The translations under genes were made by a program, and so were the position numbers. Of a stretch of DNA of 64,000 nucleotides, positions 44,843-54,442 are shown piece by piece. The notes under the pieces were generated by a model that had not been told where the DNA came from, ran no database searches, and saw nothing but the letters and a program-made list of their open reading frames with translations. Location of the stretch: the NCBI GenBank assembly GCA_965275915.1, contig CBDHYI010000004.1, positions 1 to 64,000 on the forward strand, given 5' to 3'. This DNA is from JBDWFY01 sp965275915. Its GTDB lineage: Bacteria > Pseudomonadota > Alphaproteobacteria > Rhizobiales > Stappiaceae. Within the stretch, counting starts at the first letter, position 1. Every line of letters begins with the position of its first letter.

Positions 44843-45256
44843 ATGATCATCGGCATTGGCAGCGATCTCATTGATATCAGGCGGATCGAGAAGTCGCTGG
44901 AACGATTTGGCGAACGGTTCACAAACCGGGTTTTCACGGAGGTTGAGCGGGCCAAATCGGACCGCCGCAAGCATCGGGCCGCCTCCTATGCGAAACGGTT
45001 CGCCGCAAAGGAAGCATGCTCCAAAGCCCTGGGTTCAGGCATTCGAATGGGGGTGAAGTGGCGCGAGATGGGTGTGGTCAATCTGCCGACCGGCCAGCCG
45101 ACCATGGTCCTCACAGGCGACACCCTTACGCGGCTTGACAATATGACACCGGAGGGTTTTACCGCGCGTATTGATCTGACCATCACCGACGACATGCCCC
45201 TCGCCCAGGCTTTCGTCGTCATTTCCGCATGGCCCGCGAATTGGCCGCAAAATTGA
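44843..45256 (+). CDS. acpS: Holo-acyl-carrier-protein synthase
   Basis: A 137-residue enzyme that moves phosphopantetheine from CoA to acyl carrier protein. The start MIIGIGSDLIDIRRIEKSLERFG holds the Mg-binding Asp, and AKRFAAKEACSKALGSGI holds the catalytic Glu/Lys. The ATG at 44843 has GGAGA in front; the longer frame from 44750 is not needed. Confidence 0.96.
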   Translation: MIIGIGSDLIDIRRIEKSLERFGERFTNRVFTEVERAKSDRRKHRAASYAKRFAAKEACSKALGSGIRMGVKWREMGVVNLPTGQPTMVLTGDTLTRLDNMTPEGFTARIDLTITDDMPLAQAFVVISAWPANWPQN

Positions 45257-45520
45257 ACATTGACACCCAAGAGTCACAGTAACTACAGAGTTACGGCAGA
45301 GTCCGTTGCGCCCATGGCGGCAAGCCGGTATCAAGGGCCTGTTTATTTTCAAGGCACTGCCGACCTCCATGGGTCAAGTGCATCGTATCAACGCTGACTG
45401 AATTGGCACCCATGTCTTTGGGGAGCTGTCAAAGATCTCATGGTCGGCACAAACAACAAAGTTGCCGGTGACAATCGCACCGCTGCTTTACAACAGAATT
45501 TGAATGAGCGGCGAAGGACC

Positions 45521-46264
45521 ATGAGTGTGTCGAACGAAAAAGCTGAAAAACAGGGCGGCCTTTACGAAACCGTCAAGGTGATCATTCAGGCTCTCCTGCT
45601 TGCCCTGGTTGTCCGCACGCTATTGTTTCAGCCGTTCAATATTCCATCCGGTTCGATGATGGATACGCTGCTGATCGGCGATTATCTGTTCGTATCCAAA
45701 TACAGCTACGGCTACAGCCGCTATTCCGTGCCGTTTGGCGCCATTCCGTTCTCCGGCCGCATCTGGTCGGCTCCGCCGGAACGGGGCGATGTTGCCGTGT
45801 TCAAGTTGCCGAAGGACAATTCGACAGACTACATCAAACGCGTCGTCGGCCTCCCCGGTGACGAGATCCAGATGATTGAGGGAATTCTCCATATCAACGG
45901 AGAGGCCGTGGAGCGCAGACGCATAGATGACTATATCGCTCCGGGAAGTGGGCGCGGTATTCCAAGATATATCGAAACACTGCCCAACGGCGTAAGCTAT
46001 CACACACTGGACCTTTCAACGAACGGCCAGTGGGACAACACAAAGGTTTATAAGGTTCCTGAGAACAATTATTTCATGATGGGCGATAACCGGGACAATT
46101 CCACCGACAGCCGCGTGGAGAGTGCCGTCGGTTATGTGCCGTTTGAGAATTTCGTCGGGCGCGCGGAAATCATCTTCTTCTCGGTGGAAGAAGGGACGCC
46201 TGCCTGGCAGTTCTGGTATTGGCCATGGTCCGTTCGCTGGGACCGTTTGTTCAATACGCTCTGA
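45521..46264 (+). CDS. lepB: Signal peptidase I
   Basis: A 247-residue membrane protease. One N-terminal membrane segment (about 18-38) is followed by the catalytic Ser45 in IPSGSMMDTL and Lys106 in STDYIKRVVGLPGDE. Box D-E are seen as NNYFMMGDNRDNSTDSR. The ATG at 45521 has GAAGGA in front; the frame open from 45440 would add 27 unlikely residues. A gap of about 260 bases before it suggests its own promoter. Confidence 0.95.
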   Translation: MSVSNEKAEKQGGLYETVKVIIQALLLALVVRTLLFQPFNIPSGSMMDTLLIGDYLFVSKYSYGYSRYSVPFGAIPFSGRIWSAPPERGDVAVFKLPKDNSTDYIKRVVGLPGDEIQMIEGILHINGEAVERRRIDDYIAPGSGRGIPRYIETLPNGVSYHTLDLSTNGQWDNTKVYKVPENNYFMMGDNRDNSTDSRVESAVGYVPFENFVGRAEIIFFSVEEGTPAWQFWYWPWSVRWDRLFNTL

Positions 46265-46274
46265 TCGGATCCCG

Positions 46275-46997
46275 ATGGGCAAGGCGACGATATCCCGTAC
46301 CCGTGACGCGGCGCTGAGAAAGCTGGAAGATCGGCTCGGGCACAGCTTTTCCGACATCTCACTCTTACAGTGTGCCCTGACCCATGCCAGCGCCCTGAAG
46401 ACGCATGCACCGGCGGAGAAAAGCTATCAGCGGCTGGAATTTCTCGGCGATCGTGTCCTGGGACTGGTCATCGCGGCGATGCTGCACGAAACCTTCGACA
46501 AAGCCGATGAAGGCGAATTGGCCCGCCGGTTCAACCAACTGGTCAAACGGGAAACCTGCGCCGAAATCGCCCAGGAACTCGATCTTGGAACTGCGATGAT
46601 TGTCGGTACAAGCGAGGATCAGGCAGGCGGACGTAAAAAAGTCGCGCTCCTGGCTGACATTTGTGAGGCGGTGCTTGCGGCGATTTATCTTGATGCCGGA
46701 TATGAAAAGGTCACCGCCTTCATTCGGTGCCATTGGAAAGACCGCATGCTGAGTTCGTCGGGCCCGTTGCGGGATGCTAAAACAACTTTGCAGGAATGGG
46801 CCCAGGCCAAAGGACTGCCAACACCCGTCTATGAGGTCACAGACCGAACCGGCCCGGACCATGCGCCGGTCTTTACAATCGAAGTATCCGTTGACGGAAT
46901 CGATGCCGGGGTCGGGAGGGGAAGTTCAAAACGTCACGCAGAGCAAAGTGCCGCCGAAGATATTCTCAGACGGGAAAAGGTCTGGGCGGAGACGTGA
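46275..46997 (+). CDS. rnc: Ribonuclease III
   Basis: A 240-residue dsRNA nuclease. The signature RLEFLGDRVLGLVIA with the metal-binding acids and DICEAVLAAIYLDAGY is present. The dsRNA-binding domain occupies about 165-235 (LQEWAQAKGLPTPVYEV ... GRGSSKRHAEQSAAEDIL). The ATG at 46275 lies 10 bases after lepB; it is followed directly by era. Confidence 0.95.
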   Translation: MGKATISRTRDAALRKLEDRLGHSFSDISLLQCALTHASALKTHAPAEKSYQRLEFLGDRVLGLVIAAMLHETFDKADEGELARRFNQLVKRETCAEIAQELDLGTAMIVGTSEDQAGGRKKVALLADICEAVLAAIYLDAGYEKVTAFIRCHWKDRMLSSSGPLRDAKTTLQEWAQAKGLPTPVYEVTDRTGPDHAPVFTIEVSVDGIDAGVGRGSSKRHAEQSAAEDILRREKVWAET

Positions 46998-47001
46998 ACA
47001 A

Positions 47002-47967
47002 ATGACATCCGGAAACAACAAGCCCACAGCTGACGATGGTTCGGCACCGGCAGAAACCGAAAAGGTCGGCACCCAGGACACCCGAAGCGGCTTTGTCGCC
47101 CTCATCGGCTCGCCAAACGCGGGAAAGTCGACCCTGATCAACCGGCTTGTAGGCACCAAGGTCTCGATTGTGACCCATAAGGTCCAGACGACCAGGGCCA
47201 TCATTCGCGGCGTTGCCATGCATGATGATGCCCAGATCGTGTTCGTGGACACACCGGGCATCTTCCGCCCGAAACGGCGATTGGACAGAGCGATGGTCGA
47301 CACGGCCTGGTCCGGCGCCAGAGATGCGGATGTGGTCGCGGTCCTGATAGATGCCAGAAAAGGCATCGATGACGAAAACACCGGTCTCCTGGAAAAACTG
47401 ACGGACCTGAAACGGCCGAAAGTACTGATCCTGAACAAAATCGACCTTGTGAAACACGGCGATCTGCTGGCATTGGCTCAAAAAGCCAATGACATGGCCG
47501 GTTTCGACCAGACCTTCATGATCTCCGCACTCAGCGGCGACGGCGTCGCCGACCTGCTTGATTTTTTCGCCGGTTCCATGCGGCCCGGCCCTTATTTTTA
47601 TCCTGAGGATCAGGTCTCGGATTTGCCAATGCGCATGCTCGCTGCCGAGATCACCCGTGAAAAACTGTTCCTGCGGCTGCATGAAGAACTTCCCTACGCC
47701 TCAACCGTCGAAACTGAAAAATGGGAAGACTTCAAAAACGGCTCCGTCCGGATCGAACAGGTCATCTATGTGGAACGGGACAGCCAAAAGAGCATCGTTC
47801 TCGGGAAAAGAGGGCAGACAATCAAGTCAATTTCCCAGGCCGCACGGGAAGAGCTGGCCGAGTTGCTCGAGCAGCCGGTGCACCTGTTTCTGTTCGTCAA
47901 AGTCCGTCAAAGCTGGTCTGACGACCCGGAGCGGTATCGCGAAATGGGGCTGGACTTTCCGCGCTGA
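47002..47967 (+). CDS. era: GTPase Era
   Basis: A 321-residue ribosome-assembly GTPase. G1 GSPNAGKSTL, G2 region QTTRAIIRG, G3 DTPG and G4 NKIDL are intact. The KH domain holds LGKRGQTIKSISQAAREEL. It binds 16S rRNA near its 3' end. The first 28 residues are a poorly conserved extension. ATG 47002 overlaps nothing and starts 4 bases after rnc. Confidence 0.96.
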   Translation: MTSGNNKPTADDGSAPAETEKVGTQDTRSGFVALIGSPNAGKSTLINRLVGTKVSIVTHKVQTTRAIIRGVAMHDDAQIVFVDTPGIFRPKRRLDRAMVDTAWSGARDADVVAVLIDARKGIDDENTGLLEKLTDLKRPKVLILNKIDLVKHGDLLALAQKANDMAGFDQTFMISALSGDGVADLLDFFAGSMRPGPYFYPEDQVSDLPMRMLAAEITREKLFLRLHEELPYASTVETEKWEDFKNGSVRIEQVIYVERDSQKSIVLGKRGQTIKSISQAAREELAELLEQPVHLFLFVKVRQSWSDDPERYREMGLDFPR

Positions 47968-48095
47968 AACCAGGCCTGATTTCAGGCCAATTGCGATAAT
48001 TTCGGTTTTTCCGGGCAGGCCCCTATAAAATCCCTTTATTGTCACTCTTCGAAGAACAAACAGCCCTGCCCTTTTGGGCACCGGAGATCCGGCAG

Positions 48096-48827
48096 ATGGA
48101 ATGGAGCAGCCCGGCCGTTGTGCTGGGAACCAAAAAACATGGCGAGAATGACTGCATTCTGGAAGTGATGACGCCCGAACGCGGCCGTCACCTTGGTCTT
48201 GTTCGCGGCGGGCGGTCGCGAAAGAAACAGCCGGCTCTGCAGCCCGGAAACCATGTTGACGTGATTTGGCGCACGCGCCTTGCCGAACATCTTGGGAATT
48301 TCACCGTCGAACCTATGAAAATGCGTGCGGCCGACCTGATGCAACACCCGGTCGGTTTGCTCGGTGTCCAGCTTCTCGCCGGCCTGCTGCGCCTGCTGCC
48401 TGAACGGGATCCGCATCCTGCGCTTTATGAGGCGCTGGAGGTCATTCTCGACAATTTGTCCGAGCCTGTGATTGCCGGCGCAACAATGGTGCGTTTTGAA
48501 CTGCAGATGCTCAAAGAGCTGGGCTTCGGACTGGATCTGGATGCCTGCGCCGCAACGGGGATCAACGAGGAACTGATCTGGGTTTCGCCCAGGTCCGGTC
48601 GGGCGGTTTCACGATCGGCGGGAGAACCCTATGCCGAGCGTCTGCTGCCGTTACCGGCCTTTTTAAGACCCAATGCGTTGGTCGCCGATATCGACGCCCA
48701 GATGATGCGCGATGCGTTCGCCCTTTCCGGATTTTTTCTGACCCGTCATGTCTATCAGCCCCGCGGCCTCAAGTGGCCCGGTGAGCGGGATCGGTTTTTA
48801 CAGGCACTCGGTCTCGAACTCTCCTGA
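48096..48827 (+). CDS. recO: DNA repair protein RecO
   Basis: A 243-residue recombination mediator. The OB fold starts MEWSSPAVVLGTKKHGENDC. The helical domain contains LLAGLLRLLPERDPHPALYEAL and FELQMLKELGFGLDLDACAATG. The zinc Cys cluster of other RecO proteins is reduced to a single Cys, as often in alphaproteobacteria. The ATG at 48096 has GGAG in front; the frame from 48039 adds 19 residues without support. Confidence 0.93.
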   Translation: MEWSSPAVVLGTKKHGENDCILEVMTPERGRHLGLVRGGRSRKKQPALQPGNHVDVIWRTRLAEHLGNFTVEPMKMRAADLMQHPVGLLGVQLLAGLLRLLPERDPHPALYEALEVILDNLSEPVIAGATMVRFELQMLKELGFGLDLDACAATGINEELIWVSPRSGRAVSRSAGEPYAERLLPLPAFLRPNALVADIDAQMMRDAFALSGFFLTRHVYQPRGLKWPGERDRFLQALGLELS

Positions 48828-48922
48828 ATATCGTGCGAAGAAACCCTGTAAAAATGCCACTGTTCTGTGGGTACATGGTGCGAAACCTTGCAGTCACGAG
48901 GTCTCCAAGATAGGTAGAACAG

Positions 48923-51172
48923 ATGGGAAACGAGCTGATTCCGCCTGGCGGCATAGAGACTATCAATCTGCGTGAAGCGCTCGAAGAGCGCTATCTCGCC
49001 TATGCACTGTCGACGATTATGCACCGGGCATTGCCGGACGTTCGGGACGGCATGAAGCCGGTGCATCGTCGTATTCTTTATGCGATGCGTCAGCTGAAGC
49101 TCGATCCGGGCGCCTCTTTCAAAAAGTCCGCGCGCGTGGTCGGTGACGTCATTGGTAAATATCACCCCCATGGCGATGCATCCGTTTACGATGCGATGGT
49201 TCGGCTGGCGCAGGATTTTGCCCAGCGCTATCCGCTTGTCGACGGTCAGGGGAATTTCGGTAACATCGACGGCGATAATCCGGCAGCCATGCGCTACACC
49301 GAAGCGCGCATGACCGACGTCGCCAAGCGACTGCTCGCAGGACTGGACGAAAATGCGGTCGATTTCCGCGAAACCTACGACGGCGAAGAAAAAGAGCCGA
49401 TTGTTCTCCCCGGCGGTTTTCCCAACCTTCTTGCAAACGGCTCGGCCGGCATTGCCGTCGGCATGGCCACCTCGATACCGCCCCATAATGTCTCTGAAAT
49501 CTGCGATGCCTGCCTGCACCTGATCAAGCATCCCGAGGCAACCGTCGAAAAACTGGTGACCTTTGTACGCGGACCGGACTTTCCCACCGGTGGAACGCTG
49601 GTTGAAAGTCCTGCCGCCATCCTCGAGGCTTATAAAACCGGGCGGGGCGGCTTCCGCCATCGTGCGCGCTGGACGCAGGAAGATGGTGCCCGCGGCACCT
49701 GGAATATCGTTGTTACCGAGATTCCCTATCAGGTTCAGAAATCCCGGCTGATCGAAAAAATCGCCGAGTTGCTGCAGCAGCGGAAACTGCCGCTCCTGGC
49801 CGACATTCGCGATGAGTCCGCGGAAGATATCCGCATCGTTCTTGAACCGCGCTCACGCAATGTCGACCCCAAGCTTCTGATGGAATCGCTCTTCAAGCTG
49901 ACGGATCTTGAAAGCCGTTTCTCGCTCAACATGAACGTTCTGTCCAACGGACAGGTCCCGAACGTTCTCGGCCTCAAGCAGGTCTTAAAGGAATGGTTGC
50001 AGCACCGGCGCGAAGTTCTTGTGCGCCGCAAAGAATATCGACTTGGACAGATCGAACACCGGCTCGAAGTTCTTGCCGGTTATCTGATTGCCTATCTCAA
50101 TCTCGATGAGGTGATCCGTATCATCCGTTACGAGGATGAACCCAAGCAACAGCTGATCCAGACGTTTTCTCTTTCCGACGTTCAGGCCGAAGCCATCCTC
50201 AATATGCGGCTGCGCTCGTTGCGCAAGCTGGAAGAGATGGAAATCCGGACCGAGCATGAAGGCCTGACGGCCGAGAAAAAGGACATCGAATCGCTGCTGG
50301 GATCGGACGAGCTGCAATGGAAGCATATTGCGGAGGAACTCCGGGAGCTGAAGAAAGACTACGGCCTCAACACTGAGCTGGGGCGTCGCCGCACCGACTT
50401 CGGCGAAGCGATGAACATCGATCTTGAAGAGATCAATCAGGCGATGATCGAGAAAGAACCGATCACGGTTGTCGTTTCGGAAAAAGGCTGGATTCGCGGC
50501 CTCAAGGGCCACATTCAGGACCTGGGCTCGGTGGCTTTCAAGCAGGGCGATGCGCTGAAAATCTCCTTCCACGCAGAGACAACGGACAAGTTGCTGGTTG
50601 CCGGGTCCGGAGGACGTTTCTATACCCTGACCGCCGACCGGCTTCCGGGAGGCCGCGGCCATGGCGAACCAATCCGGCTGATGGTCGACATGGATCAGGA
50701 TCAGGATGTGGTCGAAGTGTTCGTGCACAAACCGGACCGAAAACTGCTGGTGGCCGCTGACGATGCGCGCGGATTCGTCGTTCCGGAGAACGATATCCTG
50801 GCCAACACCCGCAAGGGAAAACAGGTTTTGAATGTCAGCGCGGGTCAGCGACTGGCTGTCTGTGTGCCGGCGGAGGGCGATACGGTTGCGGTTATCGGAC
50901 TGAACAGAAAGCTCCTGATTTTCCCGGCGGAGCAAATCGCGGAGATGACCCGCGGACGCGGCGTCCGACTGCAACGGTATCGGGACGGCGGTATATCCGA
51001 CGTCGTGGTGTTCAACGCCGTAGATGGACTGACCTGGGTCGACTCATCCGGACGCAGCTATACGCGGGCGCTTGAGGAGCTGCAGGAGTGGAAAGGCGAC
51101 AGAGCGCATGCCGGTCGGCTGCCGCCACAGGGTTTCCCGCGAAACAACAAGTTCGGCAAGCGGACTCTTTGA
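48923..51172 (+). CDS. parC: DNA topoisomerase IV subunit A
   Basis: A 749-residue type II topoisomerase subunit that unlinks daughter chromosomes. The catalytic Tyr125 is in AAMRYTEARMT. The winged-helix region reads PVHRRILYAMRQL. The quinolone region is HPHGDASVYDAMVRL: Ala86 and Asp90 stand where E. coli ParC has Ser80 and Glu84. The C-terminal beta-propeller repeats are present (VSEKGWIRGLKGH, RSGGRF-like and RGRGVRLQRY). parC closes the rightward run. Confidence 0.96.
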   Translation: MGNELIPPGGIETINLREALEERYLAYALSTIMHRALPDVRDGMKPVHRRILYAMRQLKLDPGASFKKSARVVGDVIGKYHPHGDASVYDAMVRLAQDFAQRYPLVDGQGNFGNIDGDNPAAMRYTEARMTDVAKRLLAGLDENAVDFRETYDGEEKEPIVLPGGFPNLLANGSAGIAVGMATSIPPHNVSEICDACLHLIKHPEATVEKLVTFVRGPDFPTGGTLVESPAAILEAYKTGRGGFRHRARWTQEDGARGTWNIVVTEIPYQVQKSRLIEKIAELLQQRKLPLLADIRDESAEDIRIVLEPRSRNVDPKLLMESLFKLTDLESRFSLNMNVLSNGQVPNVLGLKQVLKEWLQHRREVLVRRKEYRLGQIEHRLEVLAGYLIAYLNLDEVIRIIRYEDEPKQQLIQTFSLSDVQAEAILNMRLRSLRKLEEMEIRTEHEGLTAEKKDIESLLGSDELQWKHIAEELRELKKDYGLNTELGRRRTDFGEAMNIDLEEINQAMIEKEPITVVVSEKGWIRGLKGHIQDLGSVAFKQGDALKISFHAETTDKLLVAGSGGRFYTLTADRLPGGRGHGEPIRLMVDMDQDQDVVEVFVHKPDRKLLVAADDARGFVVPENDILANTRKGKQVLNVSAGQRLAVCVPAEGDTVAVIGLNRKLLIFPAEQIAEMTRGRGVRLQRYRDGGISDVVVFNAVDGLTWVDSSGRSYTRALEELQEWKGDRAHAGRLPPQGFPRNNKFGKRTL

Positions 51173-51211
51173 TTGCCTTGAGTTGGGCAGCAATCGCGAC
51201 AGGACGTATCG

Positions 51212-51868
51212 CTACCGGGACGCCTGAGCAAACCAGGCATAACCGCCATAAAGGACGTGTTTTTCGACCGCCAGATCTTCCCGCCGGCCTTTTTCCCTTA
51301 ACACTGAAAACAAATCGGCCCGCGGCGAAACGTGGAATCGGCGCAGCCAGGCAAAAAGCAGGCTTCGAAACGGTGCGGGCAATCGCTCCTGCTGGCCGAA
51401 GTCGACAATCAGCAGCCGCCCCTCGGGCGCGAGGCAGTGTATGGCGTTTTCCACAGCCGCCTGCCAGGACGGAATCATCGACAGGCTGTAGGAAAAAAAC
51501 ACCCGTTCAAATGCGATCCGTCCCAACAGGTTTTCCGGGTCGAACTGCGTTGCATCGCCCCGAGCCAGCCGAATCCGTCCGGACAAACCCGCATTCGCGA
51601 CATTTCTTGCCGCGATCTCAAGCATGGATTCGGAGATATCGACGCCGAAAAACTGCGCGCTGGGATAGGCGTTTGCAGCGGTTATGAGATTACGTCCGGT
51701 ACCGCACCCGATTTCAAGAACGGCGCCGCCTTGAGGAACATCCAGTTCGCCAATCAGTCGATCGCGCCCCAGCAGAAAATACTTGCGGGTCACATCATAA
51801 ATATGCCGCTGATGCCGGTAGATCCGATCCATTAAATCGCCGGAGCCGGTACTGCCGATTTCGCTCAT
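51212..51868 (-). CDS. btaB: Betaine-lipid N-methyltransferase BtaB
   Basis: A 218-residue SAM-dependent methyltransferase. VLEIGCGTGRNLI is motif I and FFGVDISESMLEIA motif II. VFFSYSLSMIPSWQAAVENA is typical of BtaB, which adds three methyl groups to diacylglyceryl-homoserine to form the betaine lipid DGTS. The ATG at 51868 overlaps the btaA stop (TGATG); a GTG at 51871 adds one residue. Confidence 0.9.
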   Translation of the reverse strand: MSEIGSTGSGDLMDRIYRHQRHIYDVTRKYFLLGRDRLIGELDVPQGGAVLEIGCGTGRNLITAANAYPSAQFFGVDISESMLEIAARNVANAGLSGRIRLARGDATQFDPENLLGRIAFERVFFSYSLSMIPSWQAAVENAIHCLAPEGRLLIVDFGQQERLPAPFRSLLFAWLRRFHVSPRADLFSVLREKGRREDLAVEKHVLYGGYAWFAQASR

Positions 51869-53109
51869 CACACCTGACCAGTGAATGTGTAAAGATGGAA
51901 TCCACCATAAATGGAGGACCGGTCCTGTTTACCGAAGGCCAGGCTCTCTTCTTCCCTGTAAGTCCATCGATCCAGAGTGTCCGGTTTCACCCGGCCCGGC
52001 AATAGGGAAGGCTCGGCCGCTGTGCGGAACACAACCCGCGCACCCGGTCTTGCTGTGCGGGTAATTCCCAACCAGAGTTCGTTGAGCTGAGCATCTGTCA
52101 TCCAGTCCTGAGCATCAAGCAATACGTAGGCATCGAGGCTGGCAGGATCCTGATCTTCCAGCTCTTCGGTGAAAGAGCGGTTGATGACGCTCACACGGTC
52201 TGCACGGTCCCGGATAGCGGAAAAATGCTCTCTCTTAAGATAGGGCGGCAGGGGGCCGGCCTCACCACCTGCATAGCCGCGACCGAAGGCCTGCCAGGCA
52301 AAATAGTTTTCGTTCAGAGAGAAATCACATGCCAGTTTCTCAAGTCGCTGCTTCAGGACATCGGCCATGTTGCCGTTTCCGGCTGACGCCAGCGCCTCAT
52401 ATTGCGCAGGCGGAATGCCAAGACCGTAAAGGGAGACTTTTTTCGATGTCGCCCAACGGACAAGACGTTTGTCAAAAAGCGGTGCCAGTGCATTATCGAA
52501 AAAGCTTCGCTGCTCTTCCAGGCTGCCCGATTTGACGAAGCGGCTTGGATCAATCCCATAAAGCTTGGCGATGAAATGGCCTGCGCCAATGAAATAGCCC
52601 AGGAGTCCGTGATGATAGAGGTCGCGGGAGAACAGCGTTATGCGCCGGCGGCGAAACAGATCGCGCCCCTCCCAATAGTGCCGCGCCGTTTCATCCAGCT
52701 TTGGTTGAATGAAGCGTTCATAAGATGCCACATTGGCCTTTTCATCGGCCTCCCCGAAGAACCGGTAAAAGCTGTCGTAGCCCGGCAGGTGCTGGGACGC
52801 TGAGATCTTCAAACGGGTCAGGGCGACATGAGCACGGTTGAGATCAACCGCAATGATCTCTTCCGGATCGGCCGTGAGGTAAGACATCACGTTGCAGCCA
52901 CCTGATGCAATCGTGATCATCCGCGAACCGGGCCGCAACTGCAGCGCCTGCATATCGACTTCCGGATCTTCCCAAATCTGCGGATAGACAAGCCCCTTGA
53001 ACGCAAATGTAAACAGCCGCTCAAGTATGCCGTCCGTGGACGTGGCTTTGGATCGATGAACAGCTTTTTTCAGATTCTCTATCGTACCTTTGCGCGAAGA
53101 AACGGTCAC
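51868..53109 (-). CDS. btaA: Diacylglycerol 3-amino-3-carboxypropyltransferase BtaA
   Basis: A 413-residue enzyme that moves the aminocarboxypropyl group of SAM onto diacylglycerol, the first step to betaine lipids. The SAM site is MITIASGGCNVMSYL followed by IIAVDLNRAHVAL. FVYPQIWEDP-like (VYPQIWEDPEVDM) and GRGYAGGEAGPLPPYL are family features. The GTG at 53109 fits GGGAG better than the ATG at 53133. In Sinorhizobium the pair is induced by phosphate shortage through PhoB. Confidence 0.93.
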   Translation of the reverse strand: MTVSSRKGTIENLKKAVHRSKATSTDGILERLFTFAFKGLVYPQIWEDPEVDMQALQLRPGSRMITIASGGCNVMSYLTADPEEIIAVDLNRAHVALTRLKISASQHLPGYDSFYRFFGEADEKANVASYERFIQPKLDETARHYWEGRDLFRRRRITLFSRDLYHHGLLGYFIGAGHFIAKLYGIDPSRFVKSGSLEEQRSFFDNALAPLFDKRLVRWATSKKVSLYGLGIPPAQYEALASAGNGNMADVLKQRLEKLACDFSLNENYFAWQAFGRGYAGGEAGPLPPYLKREHFSAIRDRADRVSVINRSFTEELEDQDPASLDAYVLLDAQDWMTDAQLNELWLGITRTARPGARVVFRTAAEPSLLPGRVKPDTLDRWTYREEESLAFGKQDRSSIYGGFHLYTFTGQV

Positions 53110-53343
53110 CGGCGTCTCCCTTGAGAAATGCAATTCCTTCAGGGTTACTTCAGCAACGCAACAGTTCGGTGACGCTCACTAATACTTTGACCTTATTTGA
53201 TTTTCTTCGCCGCCTGACAATGGAATCCATTCTCTCCGCGTCCAGCATCGTCACCTCGATTCGGAGCATTTGAAGACCACGTCCAACTGTGCGGCTTGAA
53301 CTGACTGTCGCAGCGCAGACTGTTCCGGCCTTGACACTTCGCT

Positions 53344-53370
53344 AATCATGGATAATTTATATCCATGATT
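53344..53370. promoter_or_regulatory. Operator palindrome of the Rrf2 gene
   Basis: AATCATGGATA and TATCCATGATT form a perfect 11-bp inverted repeat with a 5-base centre, ending 15 bases before the Rrf2 start. Rrf2 regulators bind sites of this size and often repress themselves. Confidence 0.7.
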
Positions 53371-53385
53371 ACGGTTAGGCGCTAA

Positions 53386-53892
53386 ATGAAACTCAGCGAC
53401 GGCATCGAACAGGCTATTCACTCAGTCACAATGCTGGCAGCCTTGCCCGAAGGCGGCCTGTTGTCCGCTGCCGCGCTCGCAGAGTTTCACGGTGTCTCGA
53501 CAAGTTATCTGCTCAAGCACCTCCAGGCTCTTTCCCGTGCCGGGATTGTGTGCACGGAACCCGGACCGAAAGGCGGCTATCGACTGGTCAGAGAACCGGC
53601 TGACATCACGCTGCTTGATATTGTTCTGGCGGTTGAGGGTCCGGCGCCGGCATTTCGCTGCAGGGAAATTCGTCAAAACGGCCCGAATCCGCTGCCGCGG
53701 GAAAAGTTTTCAGCGCCATGCCAGATCAATGCTGCCATGCTGCGAGCCGAACGCGCTTACCGCAAAGCACTTCAGGGTGTGACTGTCGGGCAGCTTATTG
53801 CGCAGGTGATGGCCGATGATGATGGTTCGATCGCCGCCCGAGGCTGCACTTTTCTGGAGCAACACATGCGTCAAACCAATCCAAAACCATAA
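53386..53892 (+). CDS. Rrf2-family transcriptional regulator
   Basis: A 168-residue winged-helix regulator. LLSAAALAEFHGVSTSYLLKHLQALSRAGIV is the HTH and GPKGGYRLVREPADITLLDIV the wing, both characteristic of Rrf2. Three Cys residues lie in the second half (near 92, 112 and 152), but the spacing is not the compact iron-sulfur cluster of IscR. A redox-sensing role is possible. The next gene, an AhpD-like protein, starts 18 bases later and is probably its target. Confidence 0.9.
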   Translation: MKLSDGIEQAIHSVTMLAALPEGGLLSAAALAEFHGVSTSYLLKHLQALSRAGIVCTEPGPKGGYRLVREPADITLLDIVLAVEGPAPAFRCREIRQNGPNPLPREKFSAPCQINAAMLRAERAYRKALQGVTVGQLIAQVMADDDGSIAARGCTFLEQHMRQTNPKP

Positions 53893-53910
53893 CCTAGACA
53901 GGAGACAGAT

Positions 53911-54366
53911 ATGGAACAACGTCTTGACTATATGAAGGCAGCGCCGGACGCCATTCAGGCGGTATTCAAACTGGAACAATATGTCTCCGGCCAATCCGGT
54001 CTTGAGCCGCGTCTGATTCACCTGCTCAAATTGCGCGCGTCGCAGATAAATGGATGCGCCTACTGCGTGGACATGCACACGAAAGAAGCCCGCAAGGATG
54101 GATTGAGCGAGCAGTGGATCGCTCTGGTTGCTGTATGGCGCGAATCTCCGGTGTTTGATGCCCGCGAACGCGCACTGCTTGGCTGGACAGAAGCGCTGAC
54201 AAATATCAGTGCGACCGGCGCGCCCGATGCTGACTATAAAGAGCTGATCAACCATTTTTCCGAAGAGGAAGCGACCAAACTGACCGTCGCCATCAGCACA
54301 ATAAACGTCTGGAACCGTCTGGCCGTCGGGTTCCGAACCCAGCATCCGATTGATCGCGCTGCCTGA
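53911..54366 (+). CDS. AhpD-like carboxymuconolactone decarboxylase family protein
   Basis: A 151-residue protein. LKLRASQINGCAYCVDMHTKEAR carries the redox pair Cys49/Cys52 and His56 of AhpD-type peroxidase partners. This family reduces peroxides or acts on related small molecules. It forms a two-gene unit with the upstream Rrf2 regulator, with only 18 bases between them. Confidence 0.88.
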   Translation: MEQRLDYMKAAPDAIQAVFKLEQYVSGQSGLEPRLIHLLKLRASQINGCAYCVDMHTKEARKDGLSEQWIALVAVWRESPVFDARERALLGWTEALTNISATGAPDADYKELINHFSEEEATKLTVAISTINVWNRLAVGFRTQHPIDRAA

Positions 54367-54442
54367 CGGCACTTTCGTCGGAGTTCGTCACCGACAACAC
54401 CTTTGAACTTCTGGTGTTGAGCCATAAACTGGCGGTCGAGCG

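Noticed and set aside
46774..47001. Longer N-terminus for Era inside rnc
   Set aside because: It would overlap the conserved end of rnc; the ATG at 47002 gives the normal Era length.
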